The notes under the pieces are model-generated. The model was given only the letters and a program-made list of their open reading frames with translations, was not told the origin of the DNA and did no database searches. Both the position numbers and the translations under genes were made by a program. From Brucella pecoris (lineage in GTDB: Bacteria; Pseudomonadota; Alphaproteobacteria; Rhizobiales; Rhizobiaceae), in contig NZ_VEWK01000003.1 in the NCBI RefSeq assembly GCF_006376675.1, positions 124,001 to 188,000 on the forward strand: a stretch of DNA of 64,000 nucleotides. Reading direction: 5' to 3'. The stretch's first letter is position 1. The number at the start of each line of letters is the position of its first letter. Positions 18,464 to 28,089 of this stretch are shown piece after piece.

Positions 18464-20842
18464 TCAGCCAGCGATTTTCGAGAAATCCGCCACCTTGCCG
18501 GTTGCCGCACGAATCTGGTCGAGCAATGCCAAACGATTGGCGCGGACATTTTCGTCCTCGTCGTTCACAAGCACCTTTTCGAAGAATGTATCGACCGGAC
18601 CGCGCAGCTTGGCGAGTGCCAGCATCGCACCGTTGAAATCTTCACGGGCAATTGCAGCCTCGGCATCTTGCGAAGCCTGGGTAACCGCTTCGAACAGCGC
18701 CTTTTCTTCCGCTTCACGGAGAAGGGAAGCGCTTACGCTCTCTGCAACCTTGGTGCCCTTCTTTTCCTCGGCAGCGAGAATGTTGGCGGCGCGCTTGGTG
18801 CCTGCCAGCAGGTTCTTGCCATCTTCCTCATTGATGAAGACGATCAGCGCTTCCAGACGACGCGCGACCAGCAGCAGATTGTCGGCTTCCGGTGAAAGCA
18901 CTGCGTCGATGGCGTCGTAGCGTGCGCCTTCTTCCTTCAGATGCACCTTGAAACGGTCATGAAGGAAGGACAGGAGATCGGCCAATACTGGCTCGGACGA
19001 TGCCTCCGCCTCGGCGCGAGCCTGCTTTTCATAGCTGGCCAATGCGTTGTCAACATCCTGTTCGCCATCGACATCGCCTGAATTTTCAGCAGCAAGTTTG
19101 GCTTCAAATTCACGCAGCTTGCGCTGAACCTGACCTTCTTTCAGCGCTGCAAACGCTGAACGAAAGAGCGGCAGAAGCGGGAATTTCCACTCCTGCGACA
19201 GCAGCAACCGGATCACGCCCAATGCTGCGCGACGCAGTGCAAACGGGTCTTTCGAACCTGTCGGCTTCTCGTCGATCGCCCAGAAGCCAACCAGCGTGTC
19301 GAGCTTGTCGGCCAGCGCAACGGCAACCGAAACCGGGTTCTTCGGCACCACGTCGGACGGGCCTTGCGGCTTGTAGTGTTCTTCAATTGCAGCGGCGACG
19401 GCTTCGTCTTCACCCTGAAGCAACGCATATTTGCGACCCATTGCGCCCTGAAGCTCAGGGAACTCGCCCACGACTTCTGTGGTCAGATCGGCCTTGGCCA
19501 GAACAGCCGCACGCGCAGCGAGCTTCGGATCAGCGCCGACCAGCGGCGCAATCTGCGCAGCCAGTTCGCGAATGCGCTCAACGCGCGCACCTTGCGTGCC
19601 AAGCTTGGCATGGAAGGTCACATTCAGTGCATCCAGACGCGCCATGCGCTGATCGAGCGGCTTCTTCAGATCAAGACCGAACTTTTCCGCCGAAGCGGCC
19701 AGCTTGTCGAGGTCGGGCAGATCATGCTGATCGGTGTGCCAGAAATAGAGCGCATCCGACAGGCGTGCACGCACGACCTTGCCATTGCCATAGGCGATTT
19801 CCGTGCCGCCATCGCGGGCCGCAATATTCGACACCAGAATAAACTTGTTGGAAAGCGCCTGCATCTCCTCGCCCTTCGAGACGGCGCTACGCGCCTCCTC
19901 AGGGTGAGGAGATGGGGTACGCCCCTCATCCTGAGTAGCCCCGAAGGGGCGTATCGAAGGACGGGTGACGAAGCACTTCTGGTTGGCACGGATGGTGAGG
20001 CGGATGACTTCCGGCGGAATGGCCAGGAATTCTTCCTCGAACTCGCCCATCAGCACAACCGGCCATTCGACCAGACCGGACACCTCTTCCAGAAGCCCAT
20101 CGTCTTCGACCAGCTCAAGGCCGGAAGCGAAGGCGAGATTATGCGCGTCTTGCGAAATGATTTCCTTGCGGCGTTCGGCGTCGAGAACCACGAAAGCCTT
20201 TTCGAGTTTTTCGACATAATCCTCGAAACGGCGCACCTTGATTGCCTGACCGTCGCTCAGGAAACGATGGCCGTAGGTGACATTGCCCGACTTGATACCG
20301 TCGACATCGAAATCGATGACCACTGTTTCCTCGGTTTCAGGACCGAAGGTGCAGAGGATCGATTGCAGCGGGCGCACCCAACGAAGCGAGCCCGGTTTGG
20401 CAGAAGCTGCACCCCAGCGCATGGATTTCGGCCACGGGAAACTGCGGATCGTCTGCGGCACCAGCTCGGCGACGATCTCTTCCGCCGCGCGGCCCGGCTT
20501 TGTCAGATGGGCGACATAGAAATCGCCTTTCTTCGGATCGGAATGCACATGGGCTTGGCTAACATCCGTCAGGCCCGCCTTGCGCAAAAAGCCCTGAATG
20601 GCCTGTTCCGGCGCGGTGACCGACGGGCCCTTGATATCCTCATGGACGTCCTTGGAACGCACAGTGAGGCCGCGAATATCGAGCGTCAGACGACGCGGCG
20701 TCCAATAGGCGGTCGCAGCTTCATAAGTAAGGCCAGCTTCCACCAGACCATCGGTAATCATCTTCTTCAGATCACCGGCAGCCTTGCGCTGCATGCGGGC
20801 TGGAATCTCTTCCGAAAAAAGCTCAAGAAGTAGGTCAGGCAT
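18464..20842 (-). CDS. glyS: Glycyl-tRNA synthetase, beta subunit, with in-frame palindromic-repeat insertion
   Basis: Pairs with GlyQ to charge tRNA-Gly. The protein begins [18 protein letters not shown], the family N-terminus, and its C-terminus ([24 protein letters not shown]) is intact, giving 792 residues. Around residues 291-326 there is an extra segment, [15 protein letters not shown] then [16 protein letters not shown], between the conserved [12 protein letters not shown] and [13 protein letters not shown]. This DNA (about 19864-19972) is a palindromic repeat that keeps the reading frame. Its start overlaps the GlyQ stop codon by one base (TAATG), so translation is coupled. Confidence 0.95.
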   Translation of the reverse strand: MPDLLLELFSEEIPARMQRKAAGDLKKMITDGLVEAGLTYEAATAYWTPRRLTLDIRGLTVRSKDVHEDIKGPSVTAPEQAIQGFLRKAGLTDVSQAHVHSDPKKGDFYVAHLTKPGRAAEEIVAELVPQTIRSFPWPKSMRWGAASAKPGSLRWVRPLQSILCTFGPETEETVVIDFDVDGIKSGNVTYGHRFLSDGQAIKVRRFEDYVEKLEKAFVVLDAERRKEIISQDAHNLAFASGLELVEDDGLLEEVSGLVEWPVVLMGEFEEEFLAIPPEVIRLTIRANQKCFVTRPSIRPFGATQDEGRTPSPHPEEARSAVSKGEEMQALSNKFILVSNIAARDGGTEIAYGNGKVVRARLSDALYFWHTDQHDLPDLDKLAASAEKFGLDLKKPLDQRMARLDALNVTFHAKLGTQGARVERIRELAAQIAPLVGADPKLAARAAVLAKADLTTEVVGEFPELQGAMGRKYALLQGEDEAVAAAIEEHYKPQGPSDVVPKNPVSVAVALADKLDTLVGFWAIDEKPTGSKDPFALRRAALGVIRLLLSQEWKFPLLPLFRSAFAALKEGQVQRKLREFEAKLAAENSGDVDGEQDVDNALASYEKQARAEAEASSEPVLADLLSFLHDRFKVHLKEEGARYDAIDAVLSPEADNLLLVARRLEALIVFINEEDGKNLLAGTKRAANILAAEEKKGTKVAESVSASLLREAEEKALFEAVTQASQDAEAAIAREDFNGAMLALAKLRGPVDTFFEKVLVNDEDENVRANRLALLDQIRAATGKVADFSKIAG
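19864..19972. repeat. Palindromic repeat of the CCTCATCCTGAGGA family, inserted in glyS
   Basis: Two back-to-back palindromes: CCTCATCCTGAG...CCCCGAAGGGGCGTATCGAAGG (about 19922-19960), and a second, CCCTTCGAGACGGCGCTACG ... CTCCTCAGGGTGAGGAG (about 19871-19911). The length keeps the frame open on the glyS strand. Same family as 18293-18437, 1.4 kb away. Confidence 0.88.
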
Positions 20843-21777
20843 TACTCGCCCTCGCGCTTGAAATTGAAACCACCAGCATCCGTCAAAAGGAACGCCTCGC
20901 CGCACTGGCGCGCGAGATTGCGTACACGCAGAATGTAGCTCTGGCGTTCGGTGACCGAGATCACGCCGCGCGCATCCATCAGATTGAACACGTGGGATGC
21001 CTTAATGCACTGGTCATAGGCCGGGAAAACGCTCTTATGCATTTTATGATTGGCGTCAGGAGCAGGCGCACCGGCCTTCAGAATAGCCTCGCATTCGCGC
21101 TCGGCATCAATGAAATGCTGATGCAAAGCCTCGGTATTGGCCATTTCAAAGTTGTAGCGGGAATATTCCTGCTCGGCCTGCAGGAACACATCGCCATAGG
21201 TGACCTTCTCGTCGCCTTCGAGGCCGTTGAAGTTGAGGTCATAGACATTGTCCACGCCCTGCACATACATGGCGAGGCGCTCGAGACCATAGGTCAGTTC
21301 GCCGGAAACCGGCGAGCATTCAATGCCGCAGACCTGCTGGAAATAGGTGAACTGGGAGACTTCCATGCCGTCGCACCAGCATTCCCAGCCGAGTCCCCAT
21401 GCGCCGAGCGTCGGGCTTTCCCAGTCATCTTCCACGAAGCGCACGTCATGCAGGGTCGGATCGAGACCGATAGCGCGCAGCGAACCGAGATAGAGGTCCT
21501 GAAGGTTCGGTGGCGATGGCTTGATGATGACCTGATACTGGTAATAGTGCTGGAGGCGGTTCGGGTTTTCACCATAACGGCCATCCTTCGGACGACGTGA
21601 CGGCTGCACATAAGCCGCTTTCCACGGCTTCGGCCCCAGCGAGCGCAGCGTCGTTGCCGGGTGAAACGTACCAGCGCCCACTTCCATGTCATAGGGCTGC
21701 AGAATGGCGCAACCGTGTTCCGCCCAATAGTTATGGAGCGTCAGGATCAAACCCTGAAAGGAACGGGTGGGATGCAT
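20842..21777 (-). CDS. glyQ: Glycyl-tRNA synthetase, alpha subunit
   Basis: Class II synthetase subunit with the catalytic core for glycine activation. The family N-terminus is [23 protein letters not shown], so I place the start at ATG 21777; a GTG eight codons upstream (21801) is possible. Characteristic blocks: [42 protein letters not shown] and [15 protein letters not shown]. Ends with a TAATG overlap with glyS. Upstream on the same strand lies the TPR gene, 140 bp away. Confidence 0.96.
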   Translation of the reverse strand: MHPTRSFQGLILTLHNYWAEHGCAILQPYDMEVGAGTFHPATTLRSLGPKPWKAAYVQPSRRPKDGRYGENPNRLQHYYQYQVIIKPSPPNLQDLYLGSLRAIGLDPTLHDVRFVEDDWESPTLGAWGLGWECWCDGMEVSQFTYFQQVCGIECSPVSGELTYGLERLAMYVQGVDNVYDLNFNGLEGDEKVTYGDVFLQAEQEYSRYNFEMANTEALHQHFIDAERECEAILKAGAPAPDANHKMHKSVFPAYDQCIKASHVFNLMDARGVISVTERQSYILRVRNLARQCGEAFLLTDAGGFNFKREGE

Positions 21778-21867
21778 ATGTGCTGGCAACGTACTGGACA
21801 CGGGGTCGGGCCTTGTAATTGAAATGATGGCCCGGTCTAATTTGTCCGTAACGCAGGGTCAAGCACG

Positions 21868-21909
21868 GGCTGCCAGTTTCGGTGTCACACCACCTTGAAA
21901 CCCGCAGCC
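21868..21909 (-). terminator. Imperfect hairpin after the TPR gene
   Basis: An interrupted stem can form between GGCTG (21868-21872), GTTTCGGTG (21876-21884) and the matching CACC (21891-21894), GAAAC (21897-21901), CAGCC (21905-21909). It lies immediately after the TPR gene stop. No T-run follows, so transcription may be attenuated rather than ended here, ahead of glyQ. Confidence 0.45.
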
Positions 21910-21917
21910 TGAAGCTC

Positions 21918-23768
21918 TTAGTCCGTTGTCGGCTTTTCAGGAGCCGTGTCGGAAGGTGCAGCAGGCGCAGGCGATGGCGCGGGAGCTTCCGGCTTTTTCT
22001 CAGCGGGCTTTGCTGCATCAGCAGCAGACTGTCCCGGAATATCCGGCAGACCCTTCTTCAGCTTTTCCTCGATCTTGACGAGATCTTCCGGCTCCGGCTT
22101 GCCTGCAATGGCATGGTTCCACTGGAACGTCGCTTCCAGAAGACGCCCGACGCGCCAATAGGCATCGCCCATATGGTCGTTGATCGTCGGATCTTCCGGA
22201 CGAAGCTTGACCGCCTTTTCCAGTTCGACCACCGCCTCGTCATATCGGCCCAGCATGTAATAGGCCCAACCAAGCGAATCGACGATATAGCCGTCCTGCG
22301 GGCGCAGCTCGACCGCTTTCTTGATCATGCCCAGCGCTTCATCGAGATTTTCACCCCGGTCGACCCAGGAATAACCAAGATAATTCAGCACCTGTGGCTG
22401 GTCGGGATAAAGCTCCAGAGCCTTGCGGAAATTGGGCTCGGCCTTGTCCCATTGCTTCAGGCGCTCATAGGCAATGCCGCGCTGATAAAAGACTGGCCAA
22501 TCCTTGCGTTCCGGCGTCTTGATCTGTTCCACTGCGGCATCATAAATCTTTGCCGCATCGGCAAAATTCTTGTCCTGCGCGTAAACGCCACCGAGCGCCA
22601 GATAGGTGCGCATGTCGGTCCTGTCACGGCCAAGCAGAATCTTTAGCTGCTTGACGGCTTCCGCCGACTGGTCGTTTTCAGCCAGATTGAGCGCGCGCTG
22701 CATTTCCGCATCGCGGCGATAAGGCGATTTCTCCGGCACGCGGCCATAATAGTCGATGGCCTTTTCCGGCTGGCGCAATTTGGCGGAAATATCGCCGAGC
22801 TGATAAAGCGTTGCATCATTGTCCGGACGCAGCGGCAATGACATCTGCAGATAAAGCTTTGCAAAAGCTTCCGCGCCGCTGCGGTTGATCGCCGTGCCAA
22901 GCGTATAGAGCGCTTCGGCGGTACCTTCCTGAGCGGTTTTGATGAGGCGGCCATATTTCTCGCCAGCCTCGATCTTTTCGCGCATTTCGGTGATCGTCAT
23001 GCGACCGTTCAGAAGCTCGGCTGCGTCGTTCAATGTCTTGATCGCACCTTCCTTGTCGCCCTGACGAAGCTTGAAGGAGGCATAGGCCATCACGATGCGT
23101 TCATACGTGTCGGGCGCAGCGCTTCCGCCCGGTCGATCATCGATAGCCTGCTGATAGAAATCACGCGCTTCCTGCTTCTGGCCGGCAAGATCGGCTATCA
23201 GTGCGGAATTATAGGTGCGGAACAAACCGTACCATTCCGGTCCCTGCATTTTCTGGATGTCGGCGAGCGCCTGTTTGGGATTGCCCTGCCCGACCTTCAC
23301 CCATGCATTCATGAAGCCGGTCGCAAGGCGATCCATATCGGATTGCAGCGACAGCATCAGAAGCGGTCCGACCTTGCGATATTGTTTGCGGTCAATGGCG
23401 TCGATGGCCAGCGCCGTCCGCGAGAAACGCTCGATATCCGGGACGTTCTTCAGCTCTTCCGCCAGAGGCAGCGCGTCCTTGAACCGGCCTTCCGTCAGCA
23501 AAACCAGCAGCAAATCCTGCTTGATCTGCGCATTGCCCGGATCGAACGCCATGGCCTGACGATAGAAATCAACGGCGGTGGCGAGATTATTGTCGGATTC
23601 GGCGGTACGTCCGGCAAGATAGGCCCCGGCAAACGAACCGGCGCGGACAGGAGGCGATGCAGGATCGGTTGTCGCTTTGGCGAAAGCACCGCTTGCGGGG
23701 ATCGCAATTCCCGCCAGAAGCGAGAGCAGCAAACCATAAAGCGGGCGGTATTTCGATCCTTGCCGCAT
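21918..23768 (-). CDS. Large secreted TPR-repeat protein
   Basis: 616 residues. N-terminal signal peptide (LLLSLLAGIAIPASGAFA), then a helical solenoid of about 14 TPR-like units, clearest at residues 430-560 (YQRGIAYERLKQWDKAEPNFRKALELYP; YNLGYSWVDRGE-type repeats; DSLGWAYYMLGRYDEAVVELEKAV), and a Pro/Ala/Lys-rich C-terminal tail (APAPSPAPAAPSDTAPEKPTTD). This is a periplasmic or outer-membrane-associated protein-protein interaction scaffold, widespread and conserved in rhizobia. No known partner can be read from the sequence. Upstream of glyQ on the same strand. Confidence 0.88.
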   Translation of the reverse strand: MRQGSKYRPLYGLLLSLLAGIAIPASGAFAKATTDPASPPVRAGSFAGAYLAGRTAESDNNLATAVDFYRQAMAFDPGNAQIKQDLLLVLLTEGRFKDALPLAEELKNVPDIERFSRTALAIDAIDRKQYRKVGPLLMLSLQSDMDRLATGFMNAWVKVGQGNPKQALADIQKMQGPEWYGLFRTYNSALIADLAGQKQEARDFYQQAIDDRPGGSAAPDTYERIVMAYASFKLRQGDKEGAIKTLNDAAELLNGRMTITEMREKIEAGEKYGRLIKTAQEGTAEALYTLGTAINRSGAEAFAKLYLQMSLPLRPDNDATLYQLGDISAKLRQPEKAIDYYGRVPEKSPYRRDAEMQRALNLAENDQSAEAVKQLKILLGRDRTDMRTYLALGGVYAQDKNFADAAKIYDAAVEQIKTPERKDWPVFYQRGIAYERLKQWDKAEPNFRKALELYPDQPQVLNYLGYSWVDRGENLDEALGMIKKAVELRPQDGYIVDSLGWAYYMLGRYDEAVVELEKAVKLRPEDPTINDHMGDAYWRVGRLLEATFQWNHAIAGKPEPEDLVKIEEKLKKGLPDIPGQSAADAAKPAEKKPEAPAPSPAPAAPSDTAPEKPTTD

Positions 23769-23900
23769 AAAGCCCTATCCTCTTCTCAAATCCCTGTGGC
23801 AGATACCGGCAAGCAAACCCCAAGTGGCTTGAAAAAGCCGGGCACGCTGTCTCTTTGCCGGAAAAGGCACCCCAAGCATGGCCTTTTTGGGATGGCGGGG

Positions 23901-23934
23901 CAAGAAAAGCATCCGTGATGGGGTGCTTTTCTTG
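23901..23934. terminator. Inverted repeat between two minus-strand genes
   Basis: CAAGAAAAGCA (23901-23911) pairs with TGCTTTTCTTG (23924-23934), a perfect 11-bp stem. The surrounding 218 bp between the TPR gene and the polyprenyl synthase gene hold another weaker pairing (CCCAA / TTGGG near 23873-23891). Likely a transcription end for the polyprenyl synthase gene. Confidence 0.55.
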
Positions 23935-23985
23935 CGTATTGTTGGCCCGCAAGAAATGCTGGCCGGAGTTTGCAACTGTTGCCGG

Positions 23986-25008
23986 TCAGTTCACGCGGCT
24001 GATGCAGAAATCGATGACTTCGATCAGCGCGTCCTTCTGAGGTGTTGCTTTCAGAGGTGCCAGAGCATCGCGGGCAATTTCGCCGAAATGCCGCGCGCGC
24101 TGCACCGTGTCGGCAATCGCGCCGTGCTTCGTCATCAGGCCGATGGCTTTTTCAAGCGAGGCGTCATCGCTCGCACCGTCTTCGATCGCGTGCTTCCAGA
24201 AAGCGCGTTCATCGTCAGTGCCGCGGCGATAGCTCAGAATCACCGGAAGCGTGATCTTGCCTTCGCGAAAATCGTCGCCGGTATTCTTGCCGAGATCGGC
24301 TGCAGAGCCACCATAATCAAGCGCGTCATCGACAAGCTGGAAGGCAAGACCGAGGTTGAGGCCGTAGTCGCGCAGCGCCGCACGATCCGAACGTTGTGCA
24401 CCGGCAATGATCGGACCGACTTCACCGGCAGCCGAGAACAGCGCTGCAGTCTTGGCCTTGATGACCGCCAGATATTCGTCTTCAGTGGTTTCCATATTCT
24501 TGGCAGCGGCAAGCTGCATCACTTCCCCTTCGGCGATTACCGAAGCCGAGGTGGCCAGAACGTCGAGCGCATCGAGCGAACCGACATCGACCATCATCTT
24601 GAAAGCCTGTCCCAAAAGGAAATCGCCGACGAGAACGCTGGCCTGATTGCCCCAGATCATGCGCGCCGTGCTTTTTCCGCGCCGCAGATCGCTTTCATCG
24701 ACCACATCATCATGCAAGAGCGTGGCCGTGTGCATGAACTCGACGGCGGTCGCAAGACGCACATGGCCATCGCCTTCGTAGCCGAACATACGAGCTGCCG
24801 CGAGCGTCATCATGGGACGCAGGCGCTTGCCGCCGGAGGAGATCAGATGATTGGCGACTTCCGGTATCATTTCGACATCGGACCCGGCCCGGGAAAGGAT
24901 CATCTCGTTCACCCGCGCCATATCGGCCTTTGTCAGATCGACAAGCGGCTGAACCGATCCTTCCTGCTTCTTTTTACCGTCCAGATTCAGAACCACACCC
25001 AATGCCAT
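23986..25008 (-). CDS. Polyprenyl diphosphate synthase (long-chain trans)
   Basis: Builds the long isoprenoid tail of ubiquinone by adding isopentenyl units to an allylic diphosphate. 340 residues. First Asp-rich motif LHDDVVDESD (D100, D101, D104); second LVDDALDYGG near 227; GGKRLRPMM near 60 binds IPP. No bulky residue immediately before the first Asp-rich motif, consistent with a long product (octa- to decaprenyl). ATG 25008 has AGGAG five bases upstream; the longer frame is unlikely. Divergent from the DUF2007 gene, as in other alphaproteobacteria. Confidence 0.92.
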   Translation of the reverse strand: MALGVVLNLDGKKKQEGSVQPLVDLTKADMARVNEMILSRAGSDVEMIPEVANHLISSGGKRLRPMMTLAAARMFGYEGDGHVRLATAVEFMHTATLLHDDVVDESDLRRGKSTARMIWGNQASVLVGDFLLGQAFKMMVDVGSLDALDVLATSASVIAEGEVMQLAAAKNMETTEDEYLAVIKAKTAALFSAAGEVGPIIAGAQRSDRAALRDYGLNLGLAFQLVDDALDYGGSAADLGKNTGDDFREGKITLPVILSYRRGTDDERAFWKHAIEDGASDDASLEKAIGLMTKHGAIADTVQRARHFGEIARDALAPLKATPQKDALIEVIDFCISRVN

Positions 25009-25172
25009 TTCTCCTAGCTGTCCGGCCACATTATTGAAACGGACCGGATTGCTCAAGTCGCAACTGCCCCCAAAGCGCCCCCAAAGTGCTCTCTTGGGCA
25101 TAAACGTTCGACGCCTGTTCACCATTGAAGGAAGCTGTTGTCAATGCGGTGCATTCGCTACAAACTGTCCAA

Positions 25173-25397
25173 ATGATCGAACTTATCCGTACGAATGATT
25201 CCGTTCTGCTGTCCTTTGCCGAGGCATTGATGAAAGAGGCCGGGATCGTTTATTTCATTGCCGACACCAATATGAGCATCATCGAAGGCTCTTTGGGTGT
25301 GCTGCCGCGTCGCCTTCTGGTCAGCGAAGAGCAGCTTGAAGAAGCACGGCAGATTCTGGTCGATGCCGAGATTGAACACGAACTGCGCGATCAATGA
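25173..25397 (+). CDS. DUF2007 family small protein
   Basis: 74 residues starting MIELIRTNDSVLLSFAEALM, with the family end LLVSEEQLEEARQILVDAEI. A small alpha/beta signal-transducing-protein-like fold; no enzyme motif. Function unknown. The ATG at 25173 is the conserved start; an earlier start at 25125 adds a non-conserved 16 residues. It overlaps the next gene by ATGA, so both are co-translated. Confidence 0.85.
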   Translation: MIELIRTNDSVLLSFAEALMKEAGIVYFIADTNMSIIEGSLGVLPRRLLVSEEQLEEARQILVDAEIEHELRDQ

Positions 25398-26185
25398 ATT
25401 CGGAAGCGAGCTTTGAAACCGGAGAGGAAGCGGGAGAAACACTGGATGTGTTTCATCGTGGTGCGTTTCACCTCGTCCAGCCCGCACTGAAAGGTCATCG
25501 TTCCGGTGTGGATGCAATGATTCTGGCAAGTGCCGTTCCAAACGGTTTTGCCGGACGCGTCGCCGATCTTGGCAGCGGAGCAGGTGCTGCGGGGTTTGCC
25601 GTCGCCTCTCGCTGCCCTGACGCCAGCATCACCCTGTTCGAACGTTCCCATTTCATGGCCGGTTTTGCCCGCAGAAGCATTGCGCATCCACTCAATTCAG
25701 CTCTGGCAGGCCGGATTGGCGTGATCGAGGCCGACGTCGCATTAAGAGGCAAGGCACGCATTGCCGCGGGGCTTGTCGACAACAGCTTCGATTTCGCCAT
25801 CATGAATCCGCCCTTCAACGAAGCGCGCGACCGCAGCACGCCCGATCCGTTGAAGGCGGAAGCGCATGTCATGCCCGAAGGCATGTTCGAGCAATGGGTG
25901 CGCACTGCGGCAGCCATTGTGAAACCCGGCGGCGGCATTGCCATTATTGCCCGGCCAGGCTCCATTTCTCCCATCCTCGAAGCACTGTCAGGACGATTTG
26001 GCGGCCTGAAGATCATTCCCGTCCAGCCGCGCCCCGATGCGGCGGCGATCCGCATCGTCGTGACAGGGACATCCGGGAGCCGTGCGGGCCTGTCCCTGAT
26101 GCCGGCGCTCGTACTTCATGGCAGCGAGGGACATGGTTTCACGCCCCGTGCCGACGGCATCAATAACGGGCTCGATGCCCTCTAA
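25394..26185 (+). CDS. TrmN6-like SAM-dependent methyltransferase
   Basis: 263 residues, Rossmann-fold class I methyltransferase. Motif I is VADLGSGAGAAGFAVASR, and the catalytic motif IV is NPPF (IMNPPFNEARD), used to methylate an amino group of adenine or guanine, as in tRNA m6A37 (TrmN6/YfiC) enzymes; an RNA-base substrate is inferred. Starts with ATGA overlap on the DUF2007 gene. Its TAA stop codon is the first base set of a dispersed palindromic element (CTCTAA). Confidence 0.83.
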   Translation: MNSEASFETGEEAGETLDVFHRGAFHLVQPALKGHRSGVDAMILASAVPNGFAGRVADLGSGAGAAGFAVASRCPDASITLFERSHFMAGFARRSIAHPLNSALAGRIGVIEADVALRGKARIAAGLVDNSFDFAIMNPPFNEARDRSTPDPLKAEAHVMPEGMFEQWVRTAAAIVKPGGGIAIIARPGSISPILEALSGRFGGLKIIPVQPRPDAAAIRIVVTGTSGSRAGLSLMPALVLHGSEGHGFTPRADGINNGLDAL

Positions 26186-26248
26186 CTATTTGTTTTGTCG
26201 CATTATCCTACGCAAAACCGCTTCGCACTTTTGCTGGAAATGCTCTAG
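26181..26248. repeat. Dispersed palindromic element, copy 4 (short subtype)
   Basis: TCTAACTATTTGTTTTGTCG leads into CGCATTATCCTACGCAAAACCG and ends GCACTTTTGCTGGAAATGCTCTAG. It spans the convergent ends of the methyltransferase (stop 26183-26185) and the VOC gene (stop 26245-26247): both stop codons come from the element's CTCTAA/CTCTAG ends. Subtype with TTTCCAGCAAAAGTGCGAAGC core. Confidence 0.88.
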
Positions 26249-26586
26249 TATTTAGGCTGTGCCAGCACGACGAGATTGCGGTCCGGGTCGTGTAATCTCA
26301 GAATCGTCGTATAGTCGGCTGTCTCGACGTTTCCGGGACGAATGCCGTCGAACGACAGACGTGCATGTTCGGCCCTCACATCGCGGACGATGAGTGTCAG
26401 CGTGCCATGCCCTGCTTCAACAGGGTTCTGGTAAAGCTGGAAGCCTGCACTTGACCCGTGATGCCATTCCGCCAGCCCTTGCATCGGTCGCGCATCGGGA
26501 TTGCGATCGAAAATCTTGGCGAACCACTCCGTGCTGCGTTCAAGGTCGGAACAATTGAGCTGGGCGAAAATAGCTGTGAGCACCAT
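26245..26586 (-). CDS. VOC (glyoxalase/bleomycin-resistance) family protein
   Basis: 113 residues, one vicinal-oxygen-chelate repeat pair: FAQLNCSDLERSTEWFAKIF at the N-terminus and LRLHDPDRNLVVLAQP at the end, the last matching the DPDGNxxEL metal-binding strand of glyoxalases. Metal ligand choice and substrate are unknown. Start ATG 26586 follows GGGAGG. The TAG stop is provided by a dispersed palindromic element. Confidence 0.8.
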   Translation of the reverse strand: MVLTAIFAQLNCSDLERSTEWFAKIFDRNPDARPMQGLAEWHHGSSAGFQLYQNPVEAGHGTLTLIVRDVRAEHARLSFDGIRPGNVETADYTTILRLHDPDRNLVVLAQPKY

Positions 26587-26797
26587 CGCGGTGTCCTCCC
26601 GGATCGGATAACACGGCAGCAATTCAGAAGTTCCGATGGTCCAGACCTGCTGATTTCAGTCCAAGCGGGTGATTTTGATTGAAACCCCATATTCGAGCCA
26701 ATATTCCTAGAGCTGCAATTTTCGTTCTGCGGCTCCCCGCCGCCCTTTTCCGAAAAAGCGCAAACAACAAAACGACAAGAACAGGCAACGGGAACCA

Positions 26798-27979
26798 ATG
26801 AACCACAGCCCAAACACAAGCCGCCCGGTATCGATCATGCGGCGCTTTCTGGATAGCGAATCTGCCGGAGGCGTAAGCCTCATGGCGGCGGCAGCGCTCG
26901 CTCTCATCGTGGCGAACTCTCCGTTCTCGCAGGCCTATTTCGATATACTGCACACGCATATCGGTCCGCTGAGCCTGACAGACTGGATCAACGATGCCTT
27001 GATGGCGATGTTCTTCCTGCTTGTAGGTCTGGAAATCAAACGTGAATTTCTCGATGGACAACTGGCAAGCTGGCCAAACCGCATGTTGCCCGGCATCGCC
27101 GCTGCGGGCGGCGTCATCCTGCCAGCTCTCATCTTCACTGCGTTCAACTGGCATGACCCGGCCAAAGTGCGGGGTTGGGCTGTGCCATCTGCCACCGACA
27201 TCGCCTTTGCGCTCGGTGTGCTGTCACTTCTGGGTTCGCGGGTTCCCTCGAGCCTCAAGGTGTTTCTGGCGACGCTCGCTATCCTGGACGATCTCGCAGC
27301 CGTGGTTATCATTGCCATTTTCTATACGGCTGAAATCTCCATGCCCTATCTCGGCGGAGCTTTCGCCTCGGCTATGGTTCTGTTCATCATGAACCGGATG
27401 GGTGTGATGAAGCTCCTGCCCTACCTAATCGGCGGTGCAGCGCTCTGGTTTTTCGTGCTGAATTCCGGCGTTCATGCGACGGTTGCCGGCGTGGTGACCG
27501 CACTGATGATTCCGCTGAAGGCCGCTCCCGGCAAGCCCGACGATATGACTTCGCCGCTGCATATGCTGGAACATGCGCTGGCCAAGCCCGTCGCGTTCAT
27601 CATCGTGCCGGTTTTTGGTTTTGCCAATGCAGGCATATCGTTTGCCGGTCTCGACGCCTCGGTGATGCGGGACACCCTCACGCTTGGCATCATGCTTGGC
27701 CTTTTCATCGGTAAGCAGCTAGGCGTTTTTGGCGCGGCCTGGCTCGCGATCAAGACGGGGCTGGCGCAAAAGCCGCTTGGCGCGACATGGATCCAGCTTT
27801 ACGGCGTGGCGGTCCTGTGCGGAATCGGTTTTACGATGAGCATCTTCATCGGCCTCCTCTCCTTCCCGTCCGAACTCATGCAAGCGGAAACCAAGATCGG
27901 CGTGCTGGCCGGTTCGGGCCTGTCGGCCATTTGCGGCTATATTCTGCTGCGGCTGGTTACGAAGCCGAAAAACGCCTGA
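26798..27979 (+). CDS. nhaA: Na+/H+ antiporter NhaA
   Basis: 393-residue inner-membrane antiporter exchanging external protons for internal sodium or lithium. NhaA features: [18 protein letters not shown], the paired-aspartate motif in [16 protein letters not shown], and [22 protein letters not shown]; twelve membrane segments are consistent. The start ATG follows CGGGAACC. It is followed by a strong terminator, so it is probably monocistronic with a promoter in the 211-bp gap downstream of the VOC gene. Confidence 0.95.
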   Translation: MNHSPNTSRPVSIMRRFLDSESAGGVSLMAAAALALIVANSPFSQAYFDILHTHIGPLSLTDWINDALMAMFFLLVGLEIKREFLDGQLASWPNRMLPGIAAAGGVILPALIFTAFNWHDPAKVRGWAVPSATDIAFALGVLSLLGSRVPSSLKVFLATLAILDDLAAVVIIAIFYTAEISMPYLGGAFASAMVLFIMNRMGVMKLLPYLIGGAALWFFVLNSGVHATVAGVVTALMIPLKAAPGKPDDMTSPLHMLEHALAKPVAFIIVPVFGFANAGISFAGLDASVMRDTLTLGIMLGLFIGKQLGVFGAAWLAIKTGLAQKPLGATWIQLYGVAVLCGIGFTMSIFIGLLSFPSELMQAETKIGVLAGSGLSAICGYILLRLVTKPKNA

Positions 27980-27993
27980 CAGAAACGACACCA

Positions 27994-28021
27994 CCGCCCG
28001 GAAAACAAAAATTCCGGGCGG
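27994..28021 (+). terminator. Rho-independent terminator of nhaA
   Basis: CCGCCCGGAA (27994-28003) pairs with TTCCGGGCGG (28012-28021) across AACAAAAA, followed by TTTTCTTTG. Confidence 0.9.
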
Positions 28022-28089
28022 TTTTCTTTGTGTTTCCCATATTGCTTCCTACATTTGGCTGGAATTATTTCTATATTCAGGAGTTTGCC

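Noticed and set aside
19364..20833. 489-codon open frame antisense to glyS
   Set aside because: Same reason: shadow of a conserved gene, low-complexity Arg/His-rich translation.
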